A DNA stretch of 64,000 nt from Site-B1 sp963722665. GTDB lineage: Bacteria; Bacteroidota; Bacteroidia; Flavobacteriales; Flavobacteriaceae. The stretch lies in contig CAVRNW010000021.1 in NCBI GenBank assembly GCA_963722665.1, positions 1 through 64,000 on the forward strand, in the 5' to 3' direction. Made by a program: the position numbers and the translations under genes. The notes beneath the pieces were generated by a model. It did not search any database. It had not been told where the DNA came from and saw only the letters and a list, made by a program, of their open reading frames with translations. Positions 45,894 through 53,695 of this stretch are shown here, piece after piece. Numbering within the stretch: the first letter of the stretch is position 1; each line of letters begins with the position of its first letter.

Positions 45894-46628
45894 ATGAATG
45901 AGATTTATCAAAACATATTGAATTCCGTTAAAACAGGTAAAAAGCTTTTAGCTGTATTGATAGATCCTGATAAGATCAAAGTAGAAAGTTTACCCGATTT
46001 TATTGAAAAGGTAAACGATTCAATTGTGACTCATGTTTTTGTGGGCGGAAGTACGGTTAAAGAAAAAGATTGCGATACAGTTGTTGCCGAAGTAAAAAAA
46101 CATACACAATTACCAGTTGTTCTTTTTCCCGGTGACATCACCCAAATTACAAATAAAGCTGATGCCTTACTTTTTTTATCATTGATTTCGGGCAGGAACC
46201 CTGATTATTTAATTGATAAGCATGTCCAGTCCATTTCAAAATTAAAACAAACCTCTCTTGAAGTTATTCCGACCGGTTATATTTTAATTGAAAATGGTAA
46301 GGAAACTTCTGTTCAAAAAGTGACTCAAACCAAACCGATACCGAGAAAAAACCTCAAAAAAATAGTTGATACTGCATATGCTGGTCAGCTTTTAGGCTTA
46401 AAGCTTATTTATTTGGAAGCTGGAAGTGGAGCTACTGAGCCAGTTACATCTGAAATAATACACGAAGTAAAAAAGAACTTAAAAATCCCTTTAATAGTCG
46501 GTGGTGGCATTAAAAGTGTCAATCAGTTATCAGATGCGTATAATTCCGGAGCTGATCTTGTTGTAATTGGAACAGCTTTTGAAAATGATATATCGTTTTT
46601 TGAAGAACTTAAAAACACAATTTATTGA
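45894..46628 (+). CDS. Geranylgeranylglyceryl/heptaprenylglyceryl phosphate synthase family protein
   Basis: A 244-residue TIM-barrel enzyme of the GGGPS/PcrB family, which joins a polyprenyl diphosphate to glycerol-1-phosphate as an ether. The block LLAVLIDPDKIK (about 18-29), HVFVGGSTV and the phosphate-binding C-terminal VGGGIKSVNQLSDAYNSGADLVVIGTAF are present. Such enzymes exist in many Bacteroidota, whose product and role are not settled. The gene overlaps the next one by 4 nt. Confidence 0.92.
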   Translation: MNEIYQNILNSVKTGKKLLAVLIDPDKIKVESLPDFIEKVNDSIVTHVFVGGSTVKEKDCDTVVAEVKKHTQLPVVLFPGDITQITNKADALLFLSLISGRNPDYLIDKHVQSISKLKQTSLEVIPTGYILIENGKETSVQKVTQTKPIPRKNLKKIVDTAYAGQLLGLKLIYLEAGSGATEPVTSEIIHEVKKNLKIPLIVGGGIKSVNQLSDAYNSGADLVVIGTAFENDISFFEELKNTIY

Positions 46629-47335
46629 ATCAAATCATAGACTTTTTTTTCGAACCTTATAAAACAGCATCAACATTAAATATTGTATTAGAAATATTTG
46701 CCGCTTCTTTTGGTGTTATAAGTGTTTTTTTTGCTAAACGCGAAAGTATTTTAGTCTATCCAACAGGAATAATAAGCACAGGAATTTATGTATACCTATT
46801 ATCTCAATGGAATTTATATGGTGATTTGATTATTAATATATATTATACCCTAATGAGTATCTTTGGATGGTATATGTGGAGTAAGGTTATTGATGATAAA
46901 AATAGCCATATTAAAATAACTCGAAGTAATAAATGGGATAAGCTAAAAGCAACAGGAATTTTTGCTTTTACATCTATTTTTGTAATAGTTGTTTACAGAT
47001 ATTATAATGTTATGCCAAATAATTTAAATTTTACAGAAAGTTTAAATTATGCCGCTTCCAATCTCACTTCAGGAAGTTTAGAAAATTTTAGAATGGCCAC
47101 CCCATTTATTGATACGTTTACAACAGGCATATTTTTTGCAGCTATGTGGTTAATGGCTCTTAAGAAAATTGAAAACTGGACATTATGGATTGTAGGTAAC
47201 ATTGCATCAATCCCATTATATTTTGTAAAAGGATATGGTTTTACGGGCATTCAATATTTTATTTTTTTAATTCTAGCAATTCTAGCATATAATCAATGGA
47301 AAAAAACCTTAAACAACAACCTGCAAATTGCATAA
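46625..47335 (+). CDS. PnuC-family vitamin transporter (nicotinamide riboside or thiamine)
   Basis: A 236-residue membrane protein with about seven hydrophobic segments and the PnuC-typical GIISTGIYVYLLSQWNLYGD, IYYTLMSIFGWYMW and WTLWIVGNIASIPLYFVKGY. PnuC proteins carry nicotinamide riboside; the PnuT subgroup in Bacteroidota carries thiamine. The next gene is a NadR-like kinase, which favours nicotinamide riboside, while a TPP riboswitch with a TonB receptor lies 2.5 kb downstream, which favours thiamine. Starts with TTG overlapping the previous stop; its end overlaps the kinase gene by 40 nt. Confidence 0.88.
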   Translation: MNQIIDFFFEPYKTASTLNIVLEIFAASFGVISVFFAKRESILVYPTGIISTGIYVYLLSQWNLYGDLIINIYYTLMSIFGWYMWSKVIDDKNSHIKITRSNKWDKLKATGIFAFTSIFVIVVYRYYNVMPNNLNFTESLNYAASNLTSGSLENFRMATPFIDTFTTGIFFAAMWLMALKKIENWTLWIVGNIASIPLYFVKGYGFTGIQYFIFLILAILAYNQWKKTLNNNLQIA

Positions 47336-47865
47336 AAGTAGTTTTGTTTGGTCCTGAATCTACTGGAAAGACAACTCTATCAAGACATTTAGCGAGACAT
47401 TACAATTCTATTTGGGTGCCTGAATATGCCAGGGAATATCTTCAGGATAAATGGAATAATGAACGAAAAACATGCGAATCGGATGATCTGTTGCCGATTG
47501 CTTATGGACAGATGAAGCTGGAAAATGAATTGGCAAAAAAAACAGATTCTGTTTTAATTTGTGATACAGATCTGCTGGAAACTAAAGTATATTCTGAGAC
47601 ATATTACACAGGAAGCTGTGATCCTTTTCTGGAAAAATATGCACTCAAAAATACTTATGATTTATATTTTTTGACTTATATTGATACACCTTGGGAAGCA
47701 GACGATTTAAGGGATAAACCTAATGAAAGACTGCGAATGTTTAAAGCTTTTGAAGATGCACTAATAAAGTATAAAAGACCCTATGTTTTGTTAAAAGGCA
47801 ATAAGCAGGAACGATTGAATAAAGCGGTAAAACATATTGATAATCTGTTAAAAAGAACACAGTGA
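47296..47865 (+). CDS. NadR-like P-loop kinase (ribosylnicotinamide kinase domain)
   Basis: A 189-residue AAA_28/NadR C-terminal-domain protein. Walker A GPESTGKTTLSRHLA is at about residues 19-33; PEYAREYLQ follows and the Asp-rich ICDTDLLETKVYSE block resembles the RNK domain of NadR. No adenylyltransferase or HTH domain is attached. It probably phosphorylates the nucleoside brought in by PnuC and so traps it. It is embedded in the PnuC gene end (40-nt overlap) and overlaps the DUF4301 start by 4 nt, so translation of the three is coupled. Confidence 0.88.
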   Translation: MEKNLKQQPANCIKVVLFGPESTGKTTLSRHLARHYNSIWVPEYAREYLQDKWNNERKTCESDDLLPIAYGQMKLENELAKKTDSVLICDTDLLETKVYSETYYTGSCDPFLEKYALKNTYDLYFLTYIDTPWEADDLRDKPNERLRMFKAFEDALIKYKRPYVLLKGNKQERLNKAVKHIDNLLKRTQ

Positions 47866-49412
47866 GTTTATCAGGGAAAGACATAAAACAAATTCAAAAT
47901 AGAGGATTAACAGTTGAACAGGTCAATGCTCAAATAGAAATTTTTACAAAAGGATTACCATATGTAAATATTGAATCAGCGGCAACTGTTGGCAATGGAA
48001 TATTGAAATTATCAGATTCTGAACAGGAATATTTCATTGATTATTTTGAAAACAAAAGGCACAGTGTTTCATTTATTAAATTCGTTCCGTCTTCGGGAGC
48101 GGCTACAAGAATGTTCAAGTTTCTATTCGACTTTTTAAAAATATTTTCAATTCAGGAAGAGACAATCAATGCTTATGTTAACAAACACAATGCTTCAGAT
48201 CTTGCCATGTTTTTCGTAGGTATTAAAAGCTTTCCATTCTATTATATTGTTAAACAAAAATTGTATCAGGAATTCAAAGATTTTGATGATTTAAAATTAA
48301 ATTTAAAACTACTGCTATTCGTTCAAACTATGCTGGATGAAGACAAATTGGACTATGGAAATTATCCCAAAGGATTGTTCCCGTTTCATCAGTACAAAGG
48401 CCACATTGCAACGGCTTTTGAAGAGCATTTATTTGAAGCAGCACATTACGCCTCGGCAAATGGTAAGGCAAATCTTCATTTTACAGTCTCGGAAAAACAC
48501 AGCCTTAAATTTGATAATGAATTTGACCGGATAGAAAAGATCGTTGAAAGAAAGACGAATACAGAGTTTAATATAGGCTATTCTTTTCAAAAACAATCTT
48601 CAGATACAATTGCTGTTACATTACAAAACGAACCATTTCGGGACGAAAATGGCAAATTGGTATTCAGGCCTTCTGGTCATGGAGCGTTAATTGAGAATTT
48701 AAATGATTTGAATGCTGACATTATCTTTATTAAAAACATTGACAATGTCGTCGTATTTAAATATGAGGAAGAAGTTGCAAGATATAAAAAAATGCTCGCA
48801 GGTATTTTGTTGGAGACCCAGTCTAAGGTTTTTAAGTTTCAGGAAGCGTTGGAAAAAGGCAAATTAGCTGGATCTGATATTCATTTAATTTCACAATTTG
48901 TTTCTGACAAATTAAATATAGTACTTGATAATGATTTTTCTAACTGGTCTGAAAAATCACAAATAGAATATTTAAGGACCAAACTGGATAGACCAATTCG
49001 TGTATGTGGGATGGTAAAGAATGAAGGAGAACCGGGGGGCGGACCGTTTTGGGTACGCAAAGATGATGAAGTTTCTCTCCAAATTGTTGAATCGGCACAA
49101 ATCGATAAAAACAATAATCAGCAAAAGGAGATCTTTAAGAATTCCACCCATTTTAATCCGGTTGATCTGGTTTGTGGTGTAAAGAATTACAAGGGTGAGA
49201 AATATGATCTTAACAAGTTTGTGGACCATCAAACAGGATTTATAACAACTAAAACAAGATTGGGTAAAAAACTCAAAGCTTTGGAGTTACCGGGTCTTTG
49301 GAATGGCAGTATGGCTTTCTGGAATACTATTTTTGTTGAGGTACCTTTAATAACGTTTAATCCTGTTAAAACAGTGAACGATCTTTTAAAGGATCCTCAT
49401 CAAATAAAATAG
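47862..49412 (+). CDS. DUF4301 family protein
   Basis: A 516-residue cytoplasmic protein of the DUF4301 family with a GTG start. Recognisable features are FVPSSGAATRMFKFLFDF (about 67-84), LFPFHQYKGHIATAFEEHL, FRPSGHGALIENLNDLNADIIFIKNIDNV, RPIRVCGMVKNEGEPGGGPFWV and DHQTGFITTKTRLGKKLKALELPGLWNGSMA. SGAATRM and the NID motif are like those of nucleotidyltransferase-type enzymes, so a sugar- or nucleotide-transfer role is possible, but there is no assigned function. In the operon between the NadR-like kinase and the ArfB-like gene. Confidence 0.85.
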   Translation: MSLSGKDIKQIQNRGLTVEQVNAQIEIFTKGLPYVNIESAATVGNGILKLSDSEQEYFIDYFENKRHSVSFIKFVPSSGAATRMFKFLFDFLKIFSIQEETINAYVNKHNASDLAMFFVGIKSFPFYYIVKQKLYQEFKDFDDLKLNLKLLLFVQTMLDEDKLDYGNYPKGLFPFHQYKGHIATAFEEHLFEAAHYASANGKANLHFTVSEKHSLKFDNEFDRIEKIVERKTNTEFNIGYSFQKQSSDTIAVTLQNEPFRDENGKLVFRPSGHGALIENLNDLNADIIFIKNIDNVVVFKYEEEVARYKKMLAGILLETQSKVFKFQEALEKGKLAGSDIHLISQFVSDKLNIVLDNDFSNWSEKSQIEYLRTKLDRPIRVCGMVKNEGEPGGGPFWVRKDDEVSLQIVESAQIDKNNNQQKEIFKNSTHFNPVDLVCGVKNYKGEKYDLNKFVDHQTGFITTKTRLGKKLKALELPGLWNGSMAFWNTIFVEVPLITFNPVKTVNDLLKDPHQIK

Positions 49413-49414
49413 TT

Positions 49415-49819
49415 TTGGATCTAGTACTGTTAAAAAAAGAGTTGACCTTTAAGGCGTTACGAAGTTCCGGTAGTGGCGGTCAACACGTTAATAAAGTTTC
49501 TTCTAAAGTTGAATTACATTTCGATCTGGAAAACTCAAACGCATTAACAGGTACCCAGAAACAATTGTTATTGAAAAGGTTAAAAACTAAACTGACCAAT
49601 AATAATGAACTCATCTTACAATGTGATGAATCCAGGAGTCAGCATAAGAACAAAGAAATAGTTATAGACCGTTTTTATGAATTAATAAAAAAGGGGTTGG
49701 TCGTTCCTAAAAAACGAAAACCAACAAAAATTCCAAGATCTGCCATAAGGAAACGTTTAAAAAGCAAACGAATTCGATCACAGAAAAAAGCAGAACGAAA
49801 AAAACCGGATTTAGACTAA
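49415..49819 (+). CDS. arfB: ArfB-like aminoacyl-tRNA hydrolase
   Basis: A 134-residue class I release factor-like protein with the GGQ motif in GSGGQHVNKVSSKVELHFDL (about residues 19-38) and a strongly basic C-terminal tail (KKRKPTKIPRSAIRKRLKSK) that enters the empty mRNA channel of stalled ribosomes. It rescues ribosomes without a codon, as in E. coli ArfB (YaeJ). TTG start, 2 nt after the DUF4301 stop; last gene of the operon. Confidence 0.92.
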   Translation: MDLVLLKKELTFKALRSSGSGGQHVNKVSSKVELHFDLENSNALTGTQKQLLLKRLKTKLTNNNELILQCDESRSQHKNKEIVIDRFYELIKKGLVVPKKRKPTKIPRSAIRKRLKSKRIRSQKKAERKKPDLD

Positions 49820-49838
49820 GATATTCATAAATCTAGTT

Positions 49839-49846
49839 TACCTTTG
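49839..49846 (+). promoter_or_regulatory. Promoter -7 element for the TPP-regulated receptor
   Basis: TACCTTTG. It predicts transcription from near 49852, directly at the 5' side of the riboswitch. Confidence 0.55.
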
Positions 49847-49855
49847 CCTCGTTCT

Positions 49856-49932
49856 CAATAAAGGGGTGCCTAAAAGCGGCTGAGATCATACCCATTGAAC
49901 CTGGAACAGATAATGCTGTTTAGGAAATTTAA
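49856..49932 (+). promoter_or_regulatory. TPP riboswitch (THI element)
   Basis: Carries the conserved parts in order: GGGGTGCC, GGCTGAGA, ACCCA, GAACCTGG, ACAGATAATGCTG and TTAGGAAA. This is the thiamine pyrophosphate aptamer. It ends about 45 nt before the receptor ATG, so it could act on either translation or transcription; no clear intrinsic terminator is seen between it and the start. Confidence 0.95.
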
Positions 49933-49975
49933 AACCAGAATAATCACCTCTTTTTATTCGCTAGTTTATTTACGA

Positions 49976-52174
49976 ATGAAAAATTCAATATTGTTGATTG
50001 TGTTATATTTTTGTTCATTCCAATTGAATGCACAAGAAAAACAGCAGGATTCCACCAAACTCCAAAAACTGGAAGAGGTGTTTATCACAGCCATTCGTGT
50101 TAATGCCGATTCACCAATTACGCATTCAAATATTTCTAAAGAGGAACTGGAAGAAAGAAATCTAGGTCAGGATATACCAATTTTAATGAATTATTTGCCA
50201 AATGTGGTAACAACATCTGATGCCGGTGCAGGCGTTGGATATACCGGGATAAGAGTTCGCGGTAGTGACGCTACTCGGGTTAATGTGACCATAAACGGAG
50301 TCCCTTATAACGACTCTGAGTCTCATGGAACATTTTGGGTCAATCTCGGAGATTTTGCATCATCGGTTGAAAGTTTGCAGTTGCAGCGTGGTGTTGGGAC
50401 CAGTACCAATGGAGCCGGGGCTTTTGGTGCCAGTTTAAATGTTTTAACTGAATCTATTTCAGAAAAAGCAAGCGCAGAATTAGCTTCTTCATTTGGCTCC
50501 TTTAACACATTCAAGAATACCTTAAAATTTAGCACCGGCAGACTTAATGATCATTTTGAAATCTCCGGGCGTTTATCAAAAATTACCAGTGACGGATATA
50601 TTGACAGAGCAGAATCTGAACTAAAGTCATATTTTCTGCAAGGAACATTTTCTGATGATAATACTTTAATAAAAGCCTTGGCTTTTGGAGGATTTGAAAG
50701 AACATATCAGGCATGGTTTGGAATTGATGCTGAAACCCTCAAAAATGACAGAAAGTTCAACCCTGCAGGAATGTATAACGATGATGAGGGCAACACGCTT
50801 TTTTATGATAATGAAGTGGATAATTACAACCAGGATCATTATCAATTGCTTTGGAATGAAAGAATAGACAACAACTGGTCTACAAATATTGCGTTGCATT
50901 ATACATATGGGCGAGGATATTTTGAGCAATACAAGGAAGATGAGGATTTTTCAACATATGGTTTTGAACCTGTTACTATTGATGGAGAGTTAATTGAGAA
51001 TACAGATGTTATTAGAAGACGCTGGTTAGATAATGATTTTTACGGGACTACTTTTTCTGTAAATTACAAAAACAATAAATCTGATGTGATTATTGGTGGA
51101 GCGTTTAATAAATATGAAGGAGACCATTTTGGTGAGGTCATTTGGGCTCAATACGAGATTGATAGGGAGATTAGAGATAGATATTATGACGGAACCGGAG
51201 AGAAAACAGATTTCAATATTTTCGCGAAAGGAACTTTCAAACTAAATTCTAAATTAAGCTTATATGCTGATGCACAGATCCGTTCAATAGGATACAAGAC
51301 AAATGGCATAAATTCTGATCTTAATTCGTTTGTTATCGATGATGATTTCACATTCTTTAACCCCAAATTAGGATTGAATTATAAATTTAACAATCAGAAC
51401 AGTCTGTATGCTTCATTTGCGAGAGCAAACAGAGAGCCTAACAGAACCGATTATGAGAATGGAAGCCCGAAACCGGAACAGTTAAATGACTTTGAATTGG
51501 GATGGAGATTGAATAAAGAGAACCTGATTTTAAACGCCAATGCATATTATATGCATTATAACGATCAATTGGTCTTAACAGGAGCAATAGATGATGTAGG
51601 TTCGCCTATTAGAGAAAATAGTGGGAAAAGTTATAGGTTGGGAGTGGAGGTTGATGCTAAGGTTAAAATTTCAGATAGATTTTCTGTATTGCCTAACTTA
51701 GCTTTGAGCACAAATAAAAACAAAGACTTTACAAGAAATCTAAATGGTGAGTTGGTCAATCTGGGAAACACGAATATTTCTTATTCTCCCGATATCGTTT
51801 TTGGCAATGCCTTAAGCTACAACTATAACTTTAAGATCAATAAGAATGAACACAATATAAAAGTGAACTTCTTGTCAAAATTCGTTGGTGAACAATTCAT
51901 GGGTAATGTAGATTCAGATGTTTCTAAACTAGACAGTTATTTTGTAAATGATTTGAATATAGTCTGGACCATAGATGATTTTATGTTCTTTGAATCTTTA
52001 GAGATCACGCAGTTGGTCAACAATATTTTCAATAAAAAATATGTATCCAACGGATATTACTACACCTATGACGATACCTGGTCCACTCCCGGAGAAATTA
52101 TAACTATCGAAGGTACAGGCTACTATCCGCAGGCGACGACTAATTTTTTAATGGGAGCTACGTTTAAGTTTTAG
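49976..52174 (+). CDS. TonB-dependent receptor under TPP riboswitch control (thiamine-type)
   Basis: The ATG at 49976 gives 732 residues with a signal peptide (MKNSILLIVLYFCSFQLNAQ). The longer frame from 49895 begins inside the riboswitch and is not real. Plug domain about 35-160 (RVRGSDATRVNVTINGVPYND), barrel to the C-terminal NFLMGATFKF. The riboswitch makes it the probable outer membrane thiamine (or phosphate ester) receptor, known in Bacteroidota as Omr1/OMR types. The gene is intact. Its stop overlaps the convergent Rieske-like lipoprotein gene by 4 nt. Confidence 0.92.
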   Translation: MKNSILLIVLYFCSFQLNAQEKQQDSTKLQKLEEVFITAIRVNADSPITHSNISKEELEERNLGQDIPILMNYLPNVVTTSDAGAGVGYTGIRVRGSDATRVNVTINGVPYNDSESHGTFWVNLGDFASSVESLQLQRGVGTSTNGAGAFGASLNVLTESISEKASAELASSFGSFNTFKNTLKFSTGRLNDHFEISGRLSKITSDGYIDRAESELKSYFLQGTFSDDNTLIKALAFGGFERTYQAWFGIDAETLKNDRKFNPAGMYNDDEGNTLFYDNEVDNYNQDHYQLLWNERIDNNWSTNIALHYTYGRGYFEQYKEDEDFSTYGFEPVTIDGELIENTDVIRRRWLDNDFYGTTFSVNYKNNKSDVIIGGAFNKYEGDHFGEVIWAQYEIDREIRDRYYDGTGEKTDFNIFAKGTFKLNSKLSLYADAQIRSIGYKTNGINSDLNSFVIDDDFTFFNPKLGLNYKFNNQNSLYASFARANREPNRTDYENGSPKPEQLNDFELGWRLNKENLILNANAYYMHYNDQLVLTGAIDDVGSPIRENSGKSYRLGVEVDAKVKISDRFSVLPNLALSTNKNKDFTRNLNGELVNLGNTNISYSPDIVFGNALSYNYNFKINKNEHNIKVNFLSKFVGEQFMGNVDSDVSKLDSYFVNDLNIVWTIDDFMFFESLEITQLVNNIFNKKYVSNGYYYTYDDTWSTPGEIITIEGTGYYPQATTNFLMGATFKF

Positions 52175-52610
52175 TTAGAAATAAAATAAGTACTAGTTCC
52201 GGTTTGTTCAACTCTGTAATTTTTTAAGCCACAGGGTAGAGTTGTCCATTAAGTGACTTGACCAGTTAATAATCTATATTCATTTCCATCTTCACAATTA
52301 CATTTTGCATTTAATCCTCCAATGATATCCATTATAGAACATGTTACTATATATATGATTAGGGTCAGCTAGCATCCCAAGCAAATAAACCTATTCCAGA
52401 TTGGGTCACTATTACACCACCATTTCCTTGAGTTTGCTATGTAAATAGAATTTCCATGAGATTTGCAAATTGCTAAATTGAGGTAGACTTAAATTGACAG
52501 TATAGTTCAACACCAGCATTAAGCAAAAAATTACAATTAGTATTAACATTATTTTTACTACATGTTAGTAATAATAGGCAGATTAAGAAGCTAAAAATCA
52601 GGTTTTTCAT
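52171..52610 (-). pseudogene. Rieske-like small lipoprotein, frameshifted
   Basis: Begins MKNLIFSFLICLLLLTCSKN (lipobox LLTC, Cys17) and holds to NAGVELY, then frameshifts. The remaining pieces in other frames read NLQISGNSIYIA, GNGGVIVTQSGIGLFAWDAS, IMDIIGGLNAKCNCEDGNEY, RLLTGQVT and the end YRVEQTGTSTYFISN. The whole would be about 145 residues. This composition matches the flavobacterial Rieske-like lipoproteins; the usual Cys/His ligand sets are reduced, so iron-sulphur binding is uncertain. At least four indels. It lies antisense to, and overlaps by 4 nt, the receptor stop. Confidence 0.72.
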
Positions 52611-52666
52611 TCAATTTATTTTTGATTACAATGTACGACAAAAAGTAAATTACGCTAATAATTTTG

Positions 52667-52674
52667 TATATTTG
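52667..52674 (+). promoter_or_regulatory. Promoter -7 element for greA
   Basis: TATATTTG, predicting transcription near 52681 and an 87-nt leader. Confidence 0.55.
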
Positions 52675-52706
52675 CATCTCTATCTCGTGCGAGCGGGATT
52701 TTTTTT

Positions 52707-52740
52707 ATGCTGTCCCGATATCTATCGGGATTTTCAGCAT
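52707..52740 (+). repeat. Hairpin in the greA leader
   Basis: ATGCTG-TCCCGAT-atct-ATCGGGA-tttt-CAGCAT: the inner TCCCGAT palindrome is the same as those at 43783 and 43853, extended by an outer 6-bp stem. Preceded by eight Ts. It begins 61 nt before the greA ATG. Confidence 0.6.
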
Positions 52741-52767
52741 CATTTTATTTATTAAAACGATGAAGTT

Positions 52768-53241
52768 ATGAGCAAAGTATCTTATTACACAGAAGAGGGA
52801 TTAAAAAAGTTAAGAAAAGACTTGAGTCACTTAAAAGATGTGGAGCGTCCAAAAGCCTCTCAGGCCATTGCAGATGCCAGAGATAAAGGAGATTTAAGTG
52901 AGAATGCCGAATATGATGCTGCCAAGGAAGCGCAGGGTATGTTGGAAATGAAAATAGCCAAATTGGAAGAGACTCTTGCCGGGGCAAGAATTATAGATGA
53001 GTCACAACTGGATACCTCCAAAGCCCTTGTTTTATCTAAAGTTAAAATTAAGAATCAAACCAATGGCGTGGAGATGATATATACATTGGTAGCCGATGGT
53101 GAAGCAGACTTAGCTTCAGGTAAAATTTCTGTAAACTCTCCTATAGGTAAAGGTTTACTAGGTAAATCGGTTGGTGAGGTTGCCGAAATTCAAGTACCTA
53201 ATGGTGTGATGAAATTTGACATAATCGAAATAAGTCGATAA
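52768..53241 (+). CDS. greA: Transcription elongation factor GreA
   Basis: 157 residues. The N-terminal coiled coil (about 1-75, with the acidic tip SENAEYDAAKE near 49-59 that reaches the polymerase active site) and the FKBP-like C-terminal domain are present. It rescues backtracked RNA polymerase. It has its own promoter and a structured leader; followed 64 nt later by the HIT gene. Confidence 0.97.
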   Translation: MSKVSYYTEEGLKKLRKDLSHLKDVERPKASQAIADARDKGDLSENAEYDAAKEAQGMLEMKIAKLEETLAGARIIDESQLDTSKALVLSKVKIKNQTNGVEMIYTLVADGEADLASGKISVNSPIGKGLLGKSVGEVAEIQVPNGVMKFDIIEISR

Positions 53242-53305
53242 CAAACTTCAAACTTCAGACTTCCATCAAAAAAACTTATATTTACTAGACAGTAATACAA
53301 GAATT

Positions 53306-53695
53306 ATGGCTTCTATTTTTACCAGAATAGTCAATGGTGAGATTCCCTGTTATAAAGTGGCAGAAACGGAGGATTTTTTGGCATTTCTTGATGTGAATCC
53401 AAATTCAAAAGGACATACACTCTGTATTCCAAAAAAAGAGGTCGATAAGATCTTTGATCTGGATGAAGAAACTTATAATGGCCTAATGAGCTTTTCCAGA
53501 AAAGTGGGCAAAGCTATAGAAAAAACTGTGGAATGTAAAAGGGTAGGAATATCGGTTATTGGTCTTGAAGTACCTCATGTGCATGTACATTTGATACCTT
53601 TACATTCAATGGAAGATGCCAGGTTTACAACTAAGGTTAAATTATCTCAGGAAGAATTTCAGGCTATAGCAAAAGCAATAAATAATAATCTTTAA
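53306..53695 (+). CDS. HIT family protein
   Basis: A 129-residue histidine triad nucleotide hydrolase with the motif HVHVHLIPL (about 96-104) and the start ASIFTRIVNGEIPCYKV. It probably hydrolyses nucleoside phosphoramidates or dinucleotides. The last 4 nt overlap the convergent histidine kinase gene. Confidence 0.94.
   Translation: MASIFTRIVNGEIPCYKVAETEDFLAFLDVNPNSKGHTLCIPKKEVDKIFDLDEETYNGLMSFSRKVGKAIEKTVECKRVGISVIGLEVPHVHVHLIPLHSMEDARFTTKVKLSQEEFQAIAKAINNNL

Noticed and set aside
49895..49975. N-terminal extension of the TPP-regulated receptor
   Set aside because: It lies inside the riboswitch; the signal peptide begins at 49976.
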